Below are positions 26,382 to 35,233 of a DNA stretch of 64,000 nt, piece after piece. How positions within the stretch are numbered: position 1 is the first letter of the stretch; each line of letters opens with the position of its first letter. The notes under the pieces were generated by a model. It saw only the letters and a list, made by a program, of their open reading frames with translations. It was not told the origin of the DNA and made no database searches. The stretch spans positions 2,012,001 through 2,076,000 of the forward strand of contig NZ_CP029078.1 in NCBI RefSeq assembly GCF_005222485.1, read 5' to 3'. A program made the translations under genes and the position numbers. The DNA comes from Streptomyces griseoviridis. Its GTDB lineage: Bacteria > Actinomycetota > Actinomycetes > Streptomycetales > Streptomycetaceae.

Positions 26382-26507
26382 GTCACTCCCCACCCGTACG
26401 AATCCACCCGGCACGGGCAGGGTAACCCTATCGCCCTCCCGAGGCACCCGTGTATCCCGGTCACAGGATTCACCTTCCCCGTACGGGGGTTGACGACTCC
26501 TTTTTGA

Positions 26508-27350
26508 TTACTCTCCGAATCCAACCGATTTCAGGGCGAGTTGGACAATCGGCTGACTTGTGGGCTGCTCCGAACCCCCGTCCGGCTCGACGGTCACAGC
26601 GAGTGAGATGGCGGACCGGTCGAGGTCCGTCGCGACCAAGGGCGTGTCGCCCCCTCGGAAGAGGCCGAGGGAGCGCGGTTCGGCGTCGGGACGCATCAGC
26701 CAGAGCTGGTGGACGCGCCCCCCGGGAAGGGGGTCGTACCCGCTGAGGGTGACGATCGCGTCGCCCTCCGACGCGGAGGCGATCACCGTGACGCTCCGCC
26801 CGCCGGCGTCCCGGCCGGAGCCCGCGCGGGCGTCGGGGGCGGCGAGAACGTGGGCGATCTCACGTGACTGCGCGCGAGCGGCGTCCAGTTGCTCCCTGGT
26901 CCTGTCCGCCTGCACGGCGAAGAGGGAGGCGACCACCAGGGCCGCCGCCGCGGTCGCGGTGGCGAACGGCACGAAGAGCGGTCGGCGCTCGCGCGGCGCA
27001 CGGGAGCGTCCGGGCGGCGGTTGCGCGCCCCAGACGTGCGGTGGGAGCTGGGCACGTCGGCCGCGCGCCGGAGCGGACTGCGGCGAGGTGGCGCGCGCGG
27101 GCTCCTGCGGGGTGGTGCGGACGGCGGCCAGGACGCGGTCGCGCAGCTCGGCGGGCGGCCTCACGGCGGTGGACCAGGCGAGCCTGACCGCGTCCTCGGA
27201 CAGGGCGCGCACCTCGGCCACGCACGCGGGGCAGCGCGCGAGGTGCTTCTCGAAGCGGACCCGCTCGGCGGGTTCCAGGGCGTCGAGGGCGTAGGGGGCG
27301 GCCAGCGAGTGGCGGTCGTCCCGGCCGAGCATCCGGTCGAGGAGACTCAC
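26508..27350 (-). CDS. rskA: RskA-type membrane anti-sigma factor
   Basis: 280 residues. N-terminal zinc-binding anti-sigma domain with His-x3-Cys-x2-Cys (HLARCPACVAEV, about 36-47). One transmembrane helix at about 127-145 (FATATAAAALVVASLFAV) and an extracytoplasmic RskA domain with GYDPLPGGRVHQLWLM. It would hold the upstream sigma factor at the membrane until the outer domain is cleaved. Its ATG overlaps the sigma gene stop by 4 bp, giving fixed stoichiometry. Symbol by family resemblance. Confidence 0.9.
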   Translation of the reverse strand: MSLLDRMLGRDDRHSLAAPYALDALEPAERVRFEKHLARCPACVAEVRALSEDAVRLAWSTAVRPPAELRDRVLAAVRTTPQEPARATSPQSAPARGRRAQLPPHVWGAQPPPGRSRAPRERRPLFVPFATATAAAALVVASLFAVQADRTREQLDAARAQSREIAHVLAAPDARAGSGRDAGGRSVTVIASASEGDAIVTLSGYDPLPGGRVHQLWLMRPDAEPRSLGLFRGGDTPLVATDLDRSAISLAVTVEPDGGSEQPTSQPIVQLALKSVGFGE

Positions 27351-27889
27351 GCGGCACCTCCCAGGCAGTCGCGCAGCCGGGTCAGTCCGTCGCGCATACG
27401 GGTCTTGACGGTGCCCAGCGGCAGCGAGAGCCGCTCGGCGACCTCACGGTAGGTGTACCCGTCGTAGTAGGCCAGCGTCACCGACTGGCGCTGGAGATCG
27501 GTGAGCCGCTTCAGGCAGCGGCGCACCCACTCGCGTTCGAGGCCCGCCTCGACCTCCTCGGAGACCTGGTCGAAGGCGGTGCTGTGGGAGCGGTGGGCCT
27601 CGCGCTGCTCGCGCTCCCCCGCGGCGCGGGCGCTGCGCACCCGGTCGACGGCGCGCCGGTGGGCGAGGGTGAGGACCCAGGACAGGGCGCTGCCCCTGAG
27701 CGGGTCGAACTTCGGGGCGGAGCGCCAGAGTTCGAGCAGCACCTCCTGGGACACCTCCTCGGACTGCGCCGGGTCCCGCACGACGCGTCGCACCAGTCCG
27801 AACACCGGGCCCGACACGATCCCGTACAGCGTCTCGAAGGCCCGCTGGTCACCGCCGGCCACGAGCACCAGAAGCTCGTCCGCCTCCAT
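27347..27889 (-). CDS. sigK: SigK-type ECF sigma factor
   Basis: 180 residues from the ATG at 27889 (MEADELLVLVAGGDQRAF), chosen because the frame upstream is not sigma-like and a purine-rich GGGAGGGGGAG precedes it. Region 2 includes DPAQSEEVSQEVLLELWRSAPKFDP and region 4 YDGYTYREVAERLSLPLGTVKTRMRDGLTRLR. It pairs with rskA and is divergent from the DUF4331-TPR-NicO gene set, whose promoter looks SigK-like. In mycobacteria SigK/RskA senses redox state and drives secreted proteins; the same logic is inferred here. Confidence 0.88.
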   Translation of the reverse strand: MEADELLVLVAGGDQRAFETLYGIVSGPVFGLVRRVVRDPAQSEEVSQEVLLELWRSAPKFDPLRGSALSWVLTLAHRRAVDRVRSARAAGEREQREAHRSHSTAFDQVSEEVEAGLEREWVRRCLKRLTDLQRQSVTLAYYDGYTYREVAERLSLPLGTVKTRMRDGLTRLRDCLGGAA

Positions 27890-28030
27890 CCGCTCCCCCT
27901 CCCGCCGGCCGCCGCATCCGGACCGACCCGTCACCCCAGGCATTCGCAACGCACGCACCTCCGCCAGGGGTTACGGATCAGCGGGCTCGAAACGCGGGTC
28001 GGGGGACGGAGAAATAAGTTTTGGATTCGA

Positions 28031-28058
28031 CCAATCCGGTCCGCGGGGCTCTCCGAAT
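28031..28058 (+). promoter_or_regulatory. SigK-like promoter of the DUF4331 gene
   Basis: CCAATCC (28031-28037) and CCGAAT (28053-28058), 15-bp spacer, resemble the mycobacterial SigK -35/-10 pair (about CCATCC and CCGAAT, from memory). It lies 40-67 bp before the DUF4331 ATG and opposite the sigK gene. Confidence 0.65.
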
Positions 28059-28097
28059 GTCCGGTCGTCAGGCAAGTTGGCACAGAGGACGGACGGC

Positions 28098-29630
28098 ATG
28101 ACACCTCACTCGACCGGCAGTGCGGGACGCAGGAGCCTCGCGACCCTCGTATGCGGCGCGCTGGCCGCCGGCGGGCTCGTGGCCGCGGGCGTCGCCACGC
28201 TGGAGCCGGGGGCGGCCTCCGCCTCCAGCCACCGGGAGGCCCCGCTGATCTCGGGGCAGCCCCAGTACGACAACACCGACGTGTACGCGTTCGTCAGCCC
28301 GGACAAGCCGGACACGACGACGATCATCGCGAACTGGATCCCGTTCGAGGACCCGGCGGGCGGCCCGAACTTCTTCACGTTCGCGGACGACGCCCAGTAC
28401 GACATCCACATCGACAACAACGGTGACGCGCGCAGTGAGTTGCTGCTGCGGTACACCTTCACGACCCACACGAAGAACAAGGACACGTTCCTCTACAACA
28501 CGGGCGCGGTCACCAGCCTCGACGACCCCGACCTCAACGTCACCCAGACCTACGACATCGACCTGGTGAAGTCGCACGGCGGGAAGGTGCGCTCGCGGAC
28601 CAGGCTCGCCGACGACGTGCCGGTGGCGCCGTCCAACGTCGGCAAGGCGTCGATGCCGGACTACGACACCCTGCGCAAGCAGGCGGTCCACAAGCTCTCC
28701 AGCGGCGCGCAGACCTTCGCGGGCCAGGCCGACGACCCGTTCTTCCTCGACCTGCGGGTCTTCGACCTGCTGTACGGCGGCAACCTCTCCGAGGTCGGCC
28801 GGGACACCCTCAAGGGCTACAACGTCAACTCCATAGCCCTCCAGCTCCCCACGGACATGATCACCGAGTCGGCGGAGCAACCGGTCGTCGGCATCTGGTC
28901 GACCACCCAGCGCCGCAACGCGCAGGGCTACTACCAGCAGGTCTCGCGGCTGGGCATGCCCCTGGTCAACGAGGTCGTCAACCCGCTGAAGGACAAGGAC
29001 AGGTTCAACGCGTCCTCGCCGCGCGACGACGCCCAGTTCCTGAAGAACGTCACCAACCCGGAGCTGCCGAAGCTCATCGAGCAGATCTACAAGATCAAGG
29101 CGCCCGCGGAGCCGCGCGACGACCTGGTCGACGTGTTCCTGAAGGGCGTCGAGGGCCTCAACCAGCCCCCGCACGTGGTCCCGTCGGAGCAGCTGCGCCT
29201 CAACACCTCGATCAAGCCCACCCACAGCCCCAAGCGGCTCGGCGTCCTCGACGGCGACAACGCGGGCTTCCCGAACGGCCGTCGGCTCACCGACGACGTG
29301 ATCGACGCGGCCCTCCAGGTCGTCGAGGGTGAACTGCTGGGCGCGAAGAACGACTTGGGTGACGCGGTCGACAAGAACGACAAGAAGTTCGGCTCGTCCT
29401 TCCCGTACCTGGCGAACCCGACGGCCGGTTCGCGCGGCGCGGTCGCCAAGGGCGTCAGCGGCGGCAACGACGTCCGCAACCAGCTCGGTGACGCGCTCCG
29501 GCCGGCCGGCGCGTCCGGCACCGGGAACATGGGGCTGATCACCGCGTCAGCGGGCGCGGGCGCGGCCGGTATCGCCCTGATCGGCGGCGGCCTGCTGTGG
29601 TGGCGCCGCATCCGGCGCGGGGCGTACTGA
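28098..29630 (+). CDS. DUF4331 protein, exported, with C-terminal membrane anchor
   Basis: 510 residues, GAGGA RBS eight bases before the ATG. A signal peptide (residues ~1-43, Ala-rich, ending ASA) precedes the typical mature start SSHREAPLISGQPQYDNTDVYAFVSPD. The fold has repeated beta motifs (DDAQYDIHIDNNGDARSELLLRYTF) and ends with a hydrophobic helix and WWRRIRR (about 483-508), so it should stay attached to the outer face of the membrane. Molecular function of DUF4331 is not established. Divergence from sigK-rskA and synteny with TPR and NicO genes suggest a metal- or redox-stress role. Confidence 0.88.
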   Translation: MTPHSTGSAGRRSLATLVCGALAAGGLVAAGVATLEPGAASASSHREAPLISGQPQYDNTDVYAFVSPDKPDTTTIIANWIPFEDPAGGPNFFTFADDAQYDIHIDNNGDARSELLLRYTFTTHTKNKDTFLYNTGAVTSLDDPDLNVTQTYDIDLVKSHGGKVRSRTRLADDVPVAPSNVGKASMPDYDTLRKQAVHKLSSGAQTFAGQADDPFFLDLRVFDLLYGGNLSEVGRDTLKGYNVNSIALQLPTDMITESAEQPVVGIWSTTQRRNAQGYYQQVSRLGMPLVNEVVNPLKDKDRFNASSPRDDAQFLKNVTNPELPKLIEQIYKIKAPAEPRDDLVDVFLKGVEGLNQPPHVVPSEQLRLNTSIKPTHSPKRLGVLDGDNAGFPNGRRLTDDVIDAALQVVEGELLGAKNDLGDAVDKNDKKFGSSFPYLANPTAGSRGAVAKGVSGGNDVRNQLGDALRPAGASGTGNMGLITASAGAGAAGIALIGGGLLWWRRIRRGAY

Positions 29631-29646
29631 CGCCCGGCCACCGACA

Positions 29647-29684
29647 GGCGCGGCCCGCTGTGTCCCCCACGCGCGGGCCGCGCC
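29647..29684 (+). terminator. Hairpin between the DUF4331 and TPR genes
   Basis: GGCGCGGCCCGC (29647-29658) pairs perfectly with GCGGGCCGCGCC (29673-29684) over a 14-nt loop. Since the TPR and NicO genes continue on the same strand, this may reduce read-through rather than end the operon. Confidence 0.6.
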
Positions 29685-29725
29685 GCACCACCCCGCACCC
29701 GCCGACCAGGAGCCGAGGAGAGGGC

Positions 29726-31567
29726 ATGGGCCCGCGCGAGAACAGCAACACCCCGAAGAGGGGCGACGACGGCCGACGGCCACCGGGCGACCAGACCGCC
29801 GGGGAGGCCGCGCGCGAGGCCGGGGACGGGTCGGGGTCGGCGGCGGGACCTGGCGCCGGGGACGACGGGACGGCGGCGGGGACGCACGAGGCAGCGACCC
29901 GGGCGGCGACCGAGTCGGCCGCCGAATCCGCCGCCGCCCGCGCCGCGGAGGCCGCCGCCGAGGCAGCCGCCCGTGACGAACGGGCCGCCACGCAGCGACG
30001 CACGGCCACGGGCCGCGTCCGGGGCAGGCGCGCCGACGGCCTCCGCCTGGTGCCCGACCCGACGCCAGAACTCCCCACGCCCTCCGTACCCCCACCCCCC
30101 GACTCTGCCGAACCCTCAGACTCCCCCGAACCCTCCGAACCCTCCGTCTCCTCCGGTCCCCACGACTCCTCCGGTTCCTCCGGCCCGTCCTCCGACCCCC
30201 GTGTCCTCGCCGTGCGGCGGTTCAAGGAGTTCGGCCGGCGGCTGCGGGCGCTGCGACTCGGCGGTTCCGTGGTGCTGTTGGCCGTCGCCCTCACCGCGGG
30301 CTCGGTCGCCGTGGGGGCGCTGCGCGACGACGGCACCGGGACCGCCGTCGCCGCCGCCGCGCCCGGCGTCCTGTCGCCTGCCGCCCTGAACGGCGGTGAC
30401 CTCGAAGCGAACATCAAAGCCCTGCAAGCCCATCTGCGCGGCCAACCCAAGGACTTCGGCGGCTGGGCCACCCTCGGTCTCGCCTACGTCGAACAGGCCA
30501 GGACGAAGGGCGACCCTTCCCGATACCCGCAGGCCGAACGGGCGTTGCGGCGCTCGCTCGATCTGCGGCCCGGCAACGAGCAGGCTCTCACCGGCCGGGC
30601 CGCGCTCGCCGCCGCCCGGCACCGGTTCGACGAGGCGCTCGGCTACGCCGACCGGGTGCTGAAGGAGAACCCGTACAGCGAGCGCGCCCTGTGCTCCCGT
30701 ATCGACGCCCTGGTCGAACTCGGCCGCTACGCCGAGGCGTCGAAGGCCGCCGACACCGCGGACGACCGTCGTCCCGGCATCCCCGTCTTCACCCGCTACG
30801 CGTACGTGCGCGAGCTGCGCGGCGACGTGCGGACCGCCCGCCGGGTCCTGGAGCAGGCCCTCGCCACCGCCGCCACCCCGGGCGACATCGCCTACGTCGC
30901 CGCCCAGCTCGGCCAACTCGCCTGGAACCAGGGCGACTACGCCACCGCGCTGACCGACTACGCCCGCGCCCTCGCCGCCGACGAGAACTACCTTCCCGCG
31001 CTGGAGGGCCGGGCCCGCGTCCTGGCCGCGCGCGGCGAACGCGCCACCGCCGTCGCGGCGATGGAACAGGTCGTCGCCCGCTTCCCGCTGCCCGGACCGC
31101 TGGTGGAGCTGGGCGAGCTGTACGAGGAGCGCGGCGGCGAGGGCGACCAGGCGCGGGCCGCCGACCAGTACGCGCTGGTCGACGCCTGGACCGCGCTGGC
31201 CCGCGCGGGCGGCGTCAACGCCGACCTCGACACCGCGCTCGCCGCCGCCGACCACGGCGACCGGGCGTCGGCGCTGCGCGCGGCCCGCGCCGAGTACGCC
31301 CGCCGCCGCACCGTGCACACGGCCGACGCCCTCGCCTGGGCCCTGCACATGGGCGGCCGGGACGCCGAGGCGCTCCGGTACACCCGCGAGGCCGCCGCCA
31401 CCGGGTACCGCAACGCCCTGTTCCTGTACCACCGCGGCACCATCGAGCGGGCCACCGGACACGAGCAGGACGGCCTCGCCTCCCTGCGGGCGGCCCTGCG
31501 GCTGAACCCCGGCTTCTCGACGCTCGGCGCCCGTCAGGCCCGCGCGGCCCTGGAGGACGCCAAGTGA
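29726..31567 (+). CDS. TPR-repeat membrane-anchored protein
   Basis: 613 residues, RBS GAGGAGAGG before the ATG. Residues 1-165 are low-complexity, acidic and Ala/Ser/Pro-rich. One membrane helix follows (about 178-196, VVLLAVALTAGSVAVGAL). The rest (about 220-610) is a run of tetratricopeptide repeats (AEAALRRSLDLRPGN-like units, ERALCSRIDALVELGRYAEASKAADTADD). Such proteins scaffold complexes; here it probably serves the DUF4331 and NicO partners. Its stop overlaps the NicO GTG start. Confidence 0.85.
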   Translation: MGPRENSNTPKRGDDGRRPPGDQTAGEAAREAGDGSGSAAGPGAGDDGTAAGTHEAATRAATESAAESAAARAAEAAAEAAARDERAATQRRTATGRVRGRRADGLRLVPDPTPELPTPSVPPPPDSAEPSDSPEPSEPSVSSGPHDSSGSSGPSSDPRVLAVRRFKEFGRRLRALRLGGSVVLLAVALTAGSVAVGALRDDGTGTAVAAAAPGVLSPAALNGGDLEANIKALQAHLRGQPKDFGGWATLGLAYVEQARTKGDPSRYPQAERALRRSLDLRPGNEQALTGRAALAAARHRFDEALGYADRVLKENPYSERALCSRIDALVELGRYAEASKAADTADDRRPGIPVFTRYAYVRELRGDVRTARRVLEQALATAATPGDIAYVAAQLGQLAWNQGDYATALTDYARALAADENYLPALEGRARVLAARGERATAVAAMEQVVARFPLPGPLVELGELYEERGGEGDQARAADQYALVDAWTALARAGGVNADLDTALAAADHGDRASALRAARAEYARRRTVHTADALAWALHMGGRDAEALRYTREAAATGYRNALFLYHRGTIERATGHEQDGLASLRAALRLNPGFSTLGARQARAALEDAK

Positions 31568-33354
31568 CCACCAGGAGAGGGCTGTTCCCCTCGATCGCGG
31601 CCGTCTGCGCGGCCGTCTGCGCGCTCGTGCTGGCCCCTTCCACCAGCGCGAGCGCGCACCCCCTCGGCAACTTCACGGTCAACCGCTACGACGGTCTGGT
31701 CGTCGCCCCCGGCGCCCTCCGCGTCGACCATGTGGAGGACCTCGCCGAGATCCCGGCGACCCAGGCACGGCCCGCCGTGCAGCGGCTCGGCCTCACCGAG
31801 TGGGCCCGCGAGCGGTGCGCGGCGGCGGCCGAAGGCTCCCGCCTCACGGTCGACGGCCGCGAGGTCGCCGTCACCGCCCGCAGCGGTCTGGCCCGGGTCA
31901 GGCCGGGACAGGCCGGGCTCACCACCCTGCGCGTCGAGTGCGTGCTCACCGCCCCGCTGCCCGAGGACGCCTCCGTCGGGCTGCGCTTCGCCGGCGCGGG
32001 CGGCGCGGCCGGCGGCCCCGGCTGGCGGGAGATCACCGCACGCGGCGACCGGACGACCGTCACCGCGTCGGACGTGCCGACGGCCTCCGTCTCCCATGAA
32101 CTGACCTCGTATCCTGCGGAGTTGCTCTCCTCCCCCGCCGACACCGCGACCGCGTCCCTGCGGGTGCGCCCCGGCGGCCCCGCGCTGGCGGAGGAGCCGG
32201 GGGACTCATCCGGCGCCCCCGGCGCGGCCGTTCTGCCGCGCGGCGCCGACCGGTGGACCCGCGCCCTGGAGTCACTGGTCGCCCGGCACGACCTCACCGT
32301 CGGATTCTCGGCGCTCGCCCTGCTGATCGCCGTCGTCCTGGGCGCCGGGCACGCGCTCGCCCCTGGCCACGGCAAGACGCTGATGGCCGCGACGGCGGCG
32401 GCCAGGGGCGGCCGGGCCCGCCTCAAGGACGTGCTGCCGCTGGCCGCTTCGGTGACGGTCACCCACACCCTGGGGGTGGTCGCCCTCGGCCTGCTGGTCA
32501 CGGCCGGCTCGGCGCTGGCCCCCTCGGTGATCACCTGGCTGGGGGCGGCGAGCGGCGCCCTGGTGGTCGCGGCGGGCCTGACCCTGACCCGCAGGGCGTG
32601 GCGGGCCCGCCGTCCCGCCCCCGCGGCCGGGCCGCCCGCGGAGTCCGTTCCGGAGAAGACACCGGAACCCGCCCTGGCCCTGGCAGCCGCTCCCGGCGGC
32701 CACCACCGTCACCATGAGCACGACGGCCCGCGGGTTCATCACGCGCACCACGGTCACCGTGAGCATGAGGGTCCTCATGTTCCTCGCACGGAACACGGTC
32801 ACCGTGAGCATGAGCGTCCTCATGTCCATCGCACGGACCACGATCACCGTGAGCATGAGCGTCCTCATGTTCATCACGCGCACCACGATCACCCTGAGCA
32901 CGACGACCGCCGGGTTCATCACGCATCCCACGCCCACCACGTCCACCACCGTCACCCGCACGCCCTCGAACACACCCACGGTGGTGTCACCCACACGCAT
33001 CCCACGGCCCCCACGCTCCGCGGCACGATCCTGCTCGGGTTCGCCGGGGGGCTTGTGCCCAGTCCGTCCGCCGTCGTCGTGCTGGTCGGCGCGGCGGCGC
33101 TCGGGAAGGCGTGGTTCGGGCTGCTGCTCGTCGTCGCGTACGGTGTCGGGCTCGCCCTCACCCTGGGCGCCGCCGGGTTCGCCGTCGTGCGGTTGGGCAC
33201 CGGTGTGAACCGGATGCTGGACCGGCGGCCCCGCTGGACCTCTCACCCCTTCGCGCTGCTGGTGCGCCGGTCGGCGCCGCTGGTGTCGGCGCTCCTGGTC
33301 GTCGCGATCGGGGTCGGTCTGATGCTCAACGGCGCCTCGACGGCGTTCGGTTGA
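31564..33354 (+). CDS. RcnA/NicO-like nickel/cobalt transporter with His-rich loop
   Basis: 596 residues. The GTG start overlaps the TPR gene stop (GTGA). Order: signal peptide (1-30, ending SASAHPLGNFTVNRY), an extracytoplasmic beta-rich domain (to ~225), three to four helices with the metal motif GAGHALAPGHGKTLMAA (~260), a cytoplasmic loop with five 15-residue His-rich repeats (about 381-455), then further helices. The motif and loop resemble RcnA, a Ni/Co exporter, rather than HX4DH importers. Metal choice and direction are inference. Placement after DUF4331 and TPR suggests a metal-handling unit under sigma control. Confidence 0.85.
   Translation: MTTRRGLFPSIAAVCAAVCALVLAPSTSASAHPLGNFTVNRYDGLVVAPGALRVDHVEDLAEIPATQARPAVQRLGLTEWARERCAAAAEGSRLTVDGREVAVTARSGLARVRPGQAGLTTLRVECVLTAPLPEDASVGLRFAGAGGAAGGPGWREITARGDRTTVTASDVPTASVSHELTSYPAELLSSPADTATASLRVRPGGPALAEEPGDSSGAPGAAVLPRGADRWTRALESLVARHDLTVGFSALALLIAVVLGAGHALAPGHGKTLMAATAAARGGRARLKDVLPLAASVTVTHTLGVVALGLLVTAGSALAPSVITWLGAASGALVVAAGLTLTRRAWRARRPAPAAGPPAESVPEKTPEPALALAAAPGGHHRHHEHDGPRVHHAHHGHREHEGPHVPRTEHGHREHERPHVHRTDHDHREHERPHVHHAHHDHPEHDDRRVHHASHAHHVHHRHPHALEHTHGGVTHTHPTAPTLRGTILLGFAGGLVPSPSAVVVLVGAAALGKAWFGLLLVVAYGVGLALTLGAAGFAVVRLGTGVNRMLDRRPRWTSHPFALLVRRSAPLVSALLVVAIGVGLMLNGASTAFG
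32704..32928 (+). repeat. Five 45-bp tandem repeats encoding a His-rich loop
   Basis: Units start at 32704, 32749, 32794, 32839 and 32884. Each encodes a 15-residue H-x-H-x-E-H-x4-V-H/P-type block with up to seven histidines. Units 2-4 are nearly identical, pointing to recent amplification. The loop joins two membrane halves of the NicO protein. Confidence 0.88.
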
Positions 33355-33400
33355 GCCGCTCCGCGGGTACGTCGGAGCCGGCGCGTGCTCGGTGACGTGC

Positions 33401-33435
33401 GTGGGGGAGGTCCCGTCGGACGGGACCTCCCCCAC
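33401..33435. terminator. Strong bidirectional terminator hairpin
   Basis: GTGGGGGAGGTCCCGT (33401-33416) pairs perfectly with ACGGGACCTCCCCCAC (33420-33435) over a 3-nt loop. It lies between the convergent NicO and lipase genes. Confidence 0.92.
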
Positions 33436-33463
33436 GGACTGCGGGTCCGCTTCGCCCTGAGAA

Positions 33464-34270
33464 TCAGGCCGCGTTGGTGAGGACGGGCAGGTAGCCGCCC
33501 GACTGGCCCGCGGCGGTGGGGTGGTAGGACTCGCCGACGTTCAGCAGGTTGAGGCTGTGCAGCCAGGCGCTGCCTGAGCACAGTTCGTGGCCGGTGAAGG
33601 TGGTGCGGACGTCCCCGAAGGAGAAGCCGTGGTTGGCGGCTGCCTTGGCGGTGGCGGTGTTGAGCTGGTCCGAGGCTTCGTTGATGGCTTTGCGCTTGGT
33701 GTCGGAGAGGCCGACACAGGTGGTGGCGAGCTGGTAGAAGCGCGGGTAGCCGAGGACGACGACGTGGGCGGACGGGGCTTTGGCGCTGATCGCCGAGTAG
33801 ACGCTGTCGAGTCTGCCGGGGAGGGTGTTGGCGACGTACGTCTTCGCGGTGGCGATCCGGGAGAGGCAGGCGCTGTCGGACTGCAGGACGCAAGTCGTCA
33901 TGACGTCGGAGAAGCCGGCGTCGTTGCCGCCGATGCTGATGGAGACGAGCTTGGTCGCGGAGCCGAGCGGGGTCAGCTGACCGGAGAGAACATCACTCGT
34001 ACGAGCGCCCGAGCAAGCGGTGAAGTCGAACGTCGAGGGTGAATGGGCGGCCGCCCAGAGGTAGGGGTAGGCCTTCGTGCTGCGCTTGCAGTCGCCGCTC
34101 GAGCTGATGTAGCTGCCCGACCCGACTCCCGAGGAGTAGGAGTCGCCGAGGGCCACATAGCCTCCGGCCGCGGCGGTTTGGGACGCCTGCGCCGCGGTGG
34201 CACCGGTGAGGGCGGTGCCGGCGGCGAGGAGGAGCGAGCTCACGAGGACGGCAATTCGGGAACGTCTCAT
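33464..34270 (-). CDS. Secreted SGNH/GDSL lipase/esterase
   Basis: 268 residues, start set by GGGAGG four bases before the ATG. Signal peptide to about residue 30 (TGATAAQAS). Catalytic Ser44 in ALGDSYSSG, oxyanion Gly/Asn in ISIGGNDAGF, and the catalytic His in ESYHPTAAG near residue 253, with several paired cysteines for disulfides. It belongs to the actinomycete GDSL lipase family typified by S. rimosus lipase. A hairpin terminator follows the gene. Confidence 0.93.
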   Translation of the reverse strand: MRRSRIAVLVSSLLLAAGTALTGATAAQASQTAAAGGYVALGDSYSSGVGSGSYISSSGDCKRSTKAYPYLWAAAHSPSTFDFTACSGARTSDVLSGQLTPLGSATKLVSISIGGNDAGFSDVMTTCVLQSDSACLSRIATAKTYVANTLPGRLDSVYSAISAKAPSAHVVVLGYPRFYQLATTCVGLSDTKRKAINEASDQLNTATAKAAANHGFSFGDVRTTFTGHELCSGSAWLHSLNLLNVGESYHPTAAGQSGGYLPVLTNAA

Positions 34271-34440
34271 GGAACCTCCCTTTAGCAGGATCTCTGCCAT
34301 CACGTTCGTACCAACTACGCGCGTCGAGCGGAAGTGTTCATGCCAATACTTTCCGGTCCCCACCCCTCTCCACCCCACATGTTCACCACGCGTTCGATTG
34401 CGCGCACATGACAAGTGTGGTGACGGAGACTCAACCCCTG

Positions 34441-34650
34441 GTGCTACGCCCGAAGATCGTGGCCGTCCGGGTCCTCGACCACAACGGGTCGGGCACCACC
34501 GTCGGGGTCGTCGACGGCATCGAGTAGGTGACCGAGTCGCACCTCGGCCACCCCGGCGCGGGTCGCGACGGCCCTGGTGGGCGGGGCCACGCTGAACGCC
34601 CTCACCGGCGTGGGCACCGGTTCGCCGAACAAGCTTCTGAAGCTCGTTCC
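34441..34650 (+). pseudogene. Relic of a subtilisin-family (S8) serine protease
   Basis: Frame 1 from 34453 reads KIVAVRVLDHNGSGTT and VGVVDGIE, then TAG at 34525-34527 exactly where S8 proteins have Trp (GIxWVT), followed by VTE. From about 34541 the next frame reads TSATPARVATALVGGATLNA then LTGVGTGSPNKLL, the usual C-terminal end of streptomycete S8 proteases. The whole block between, including the catalytic Ser region, is deleted, and the N-terminal part with the catalytic Asp is absent upstream. Internal deletion plus nonsense and frameshift make it non-functional. Confidence 0.8.
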
Positions 34651-34741
34651 GCAACTCCCGCCCCACCCGTCACGACGACCGTCCCCCGGAGGCGGCCGGC
34701 GCCCCCGGGGAACGCGTGTTCAGGCGTCCACAAGAACTGGT

Positions 34742-35233
34742 GTGAACGACCAGGACGTCTTGACGCCCGCTCTCGCCCTGCGCGACATTGAAGCCCGGCA
34801 TCCGGCGCTTCGGGGGGCAAAGTCGGCCATGCAGGCCATACCTGTCAAGAGATCTTCAAAAAGCGGCACCGAGCGGGCAAAGACCACGTCGGGGAGGGAT
34901 CTGCCGGCGCTGCTCGCCGGTGGAGCGACGGCCCTCGGGACAGCGGGGGCCGTTCTCGCGCTCGCCGACGCGCACTCCTGGATGCGGGGCCCGCTCACCC
35001 TGTTCTTCCTGCTCGCCGCACCCGCGTCCGCTCTCGCGGCCGTGCTCCGCGGGCTGGATCCACTGGGCCGCACCCTGACCGCGCTCGCCGGCGCGATCGT
35101 CGTCGACATGCTCGTGGCACAGGGAATGCTGGCCGTTCACCGATGGTCGGTCACCGGCGGAATCATCGCCGTCACGGTGATCAGTCTCTGCATTCTCCTC
35201 AGTTGTGTAACGGTCAAACCAATAAAAACGTGA
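34742..35233 (+). CDS. Small multi-pass membrane protein, function unknown
   Basis: 163 residues from GTG 34742; an ATG at 34829 (134 residues, MQAIPVKRSS) is an equally possible start. Four hydrophobic segments follow a basic N-terminus (about residues 56-75, 80-100, 106-126, 135-155). The frame is continuous upstream with the tail of the S8 relic, so the gene may have captured part of it. It lies 350 bp before the exopolysaccharide operon on the same strand. No family recognised. Confidence 0.55.
   Translation: MNDQDVLTPALALRDIEARHPALRGAKSAMQAIPVKRSSKSGTERAKTTSGRDLPALLAGGATALGTAGAVLALADAHSWMRGPLTLFFLLAAPASALAAVLRGLDPLGRTLTALAGAIVVDMLVAQGMLAVHRWSVTGGIIAVTVISLCILLSCVTVKPIKT

Noticed and set aside
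32704..32928. Separate small His-rich metallochaperone gene
   Set aside because: The repeats are in frame within the NicO protein and flanked by its membrane helices.
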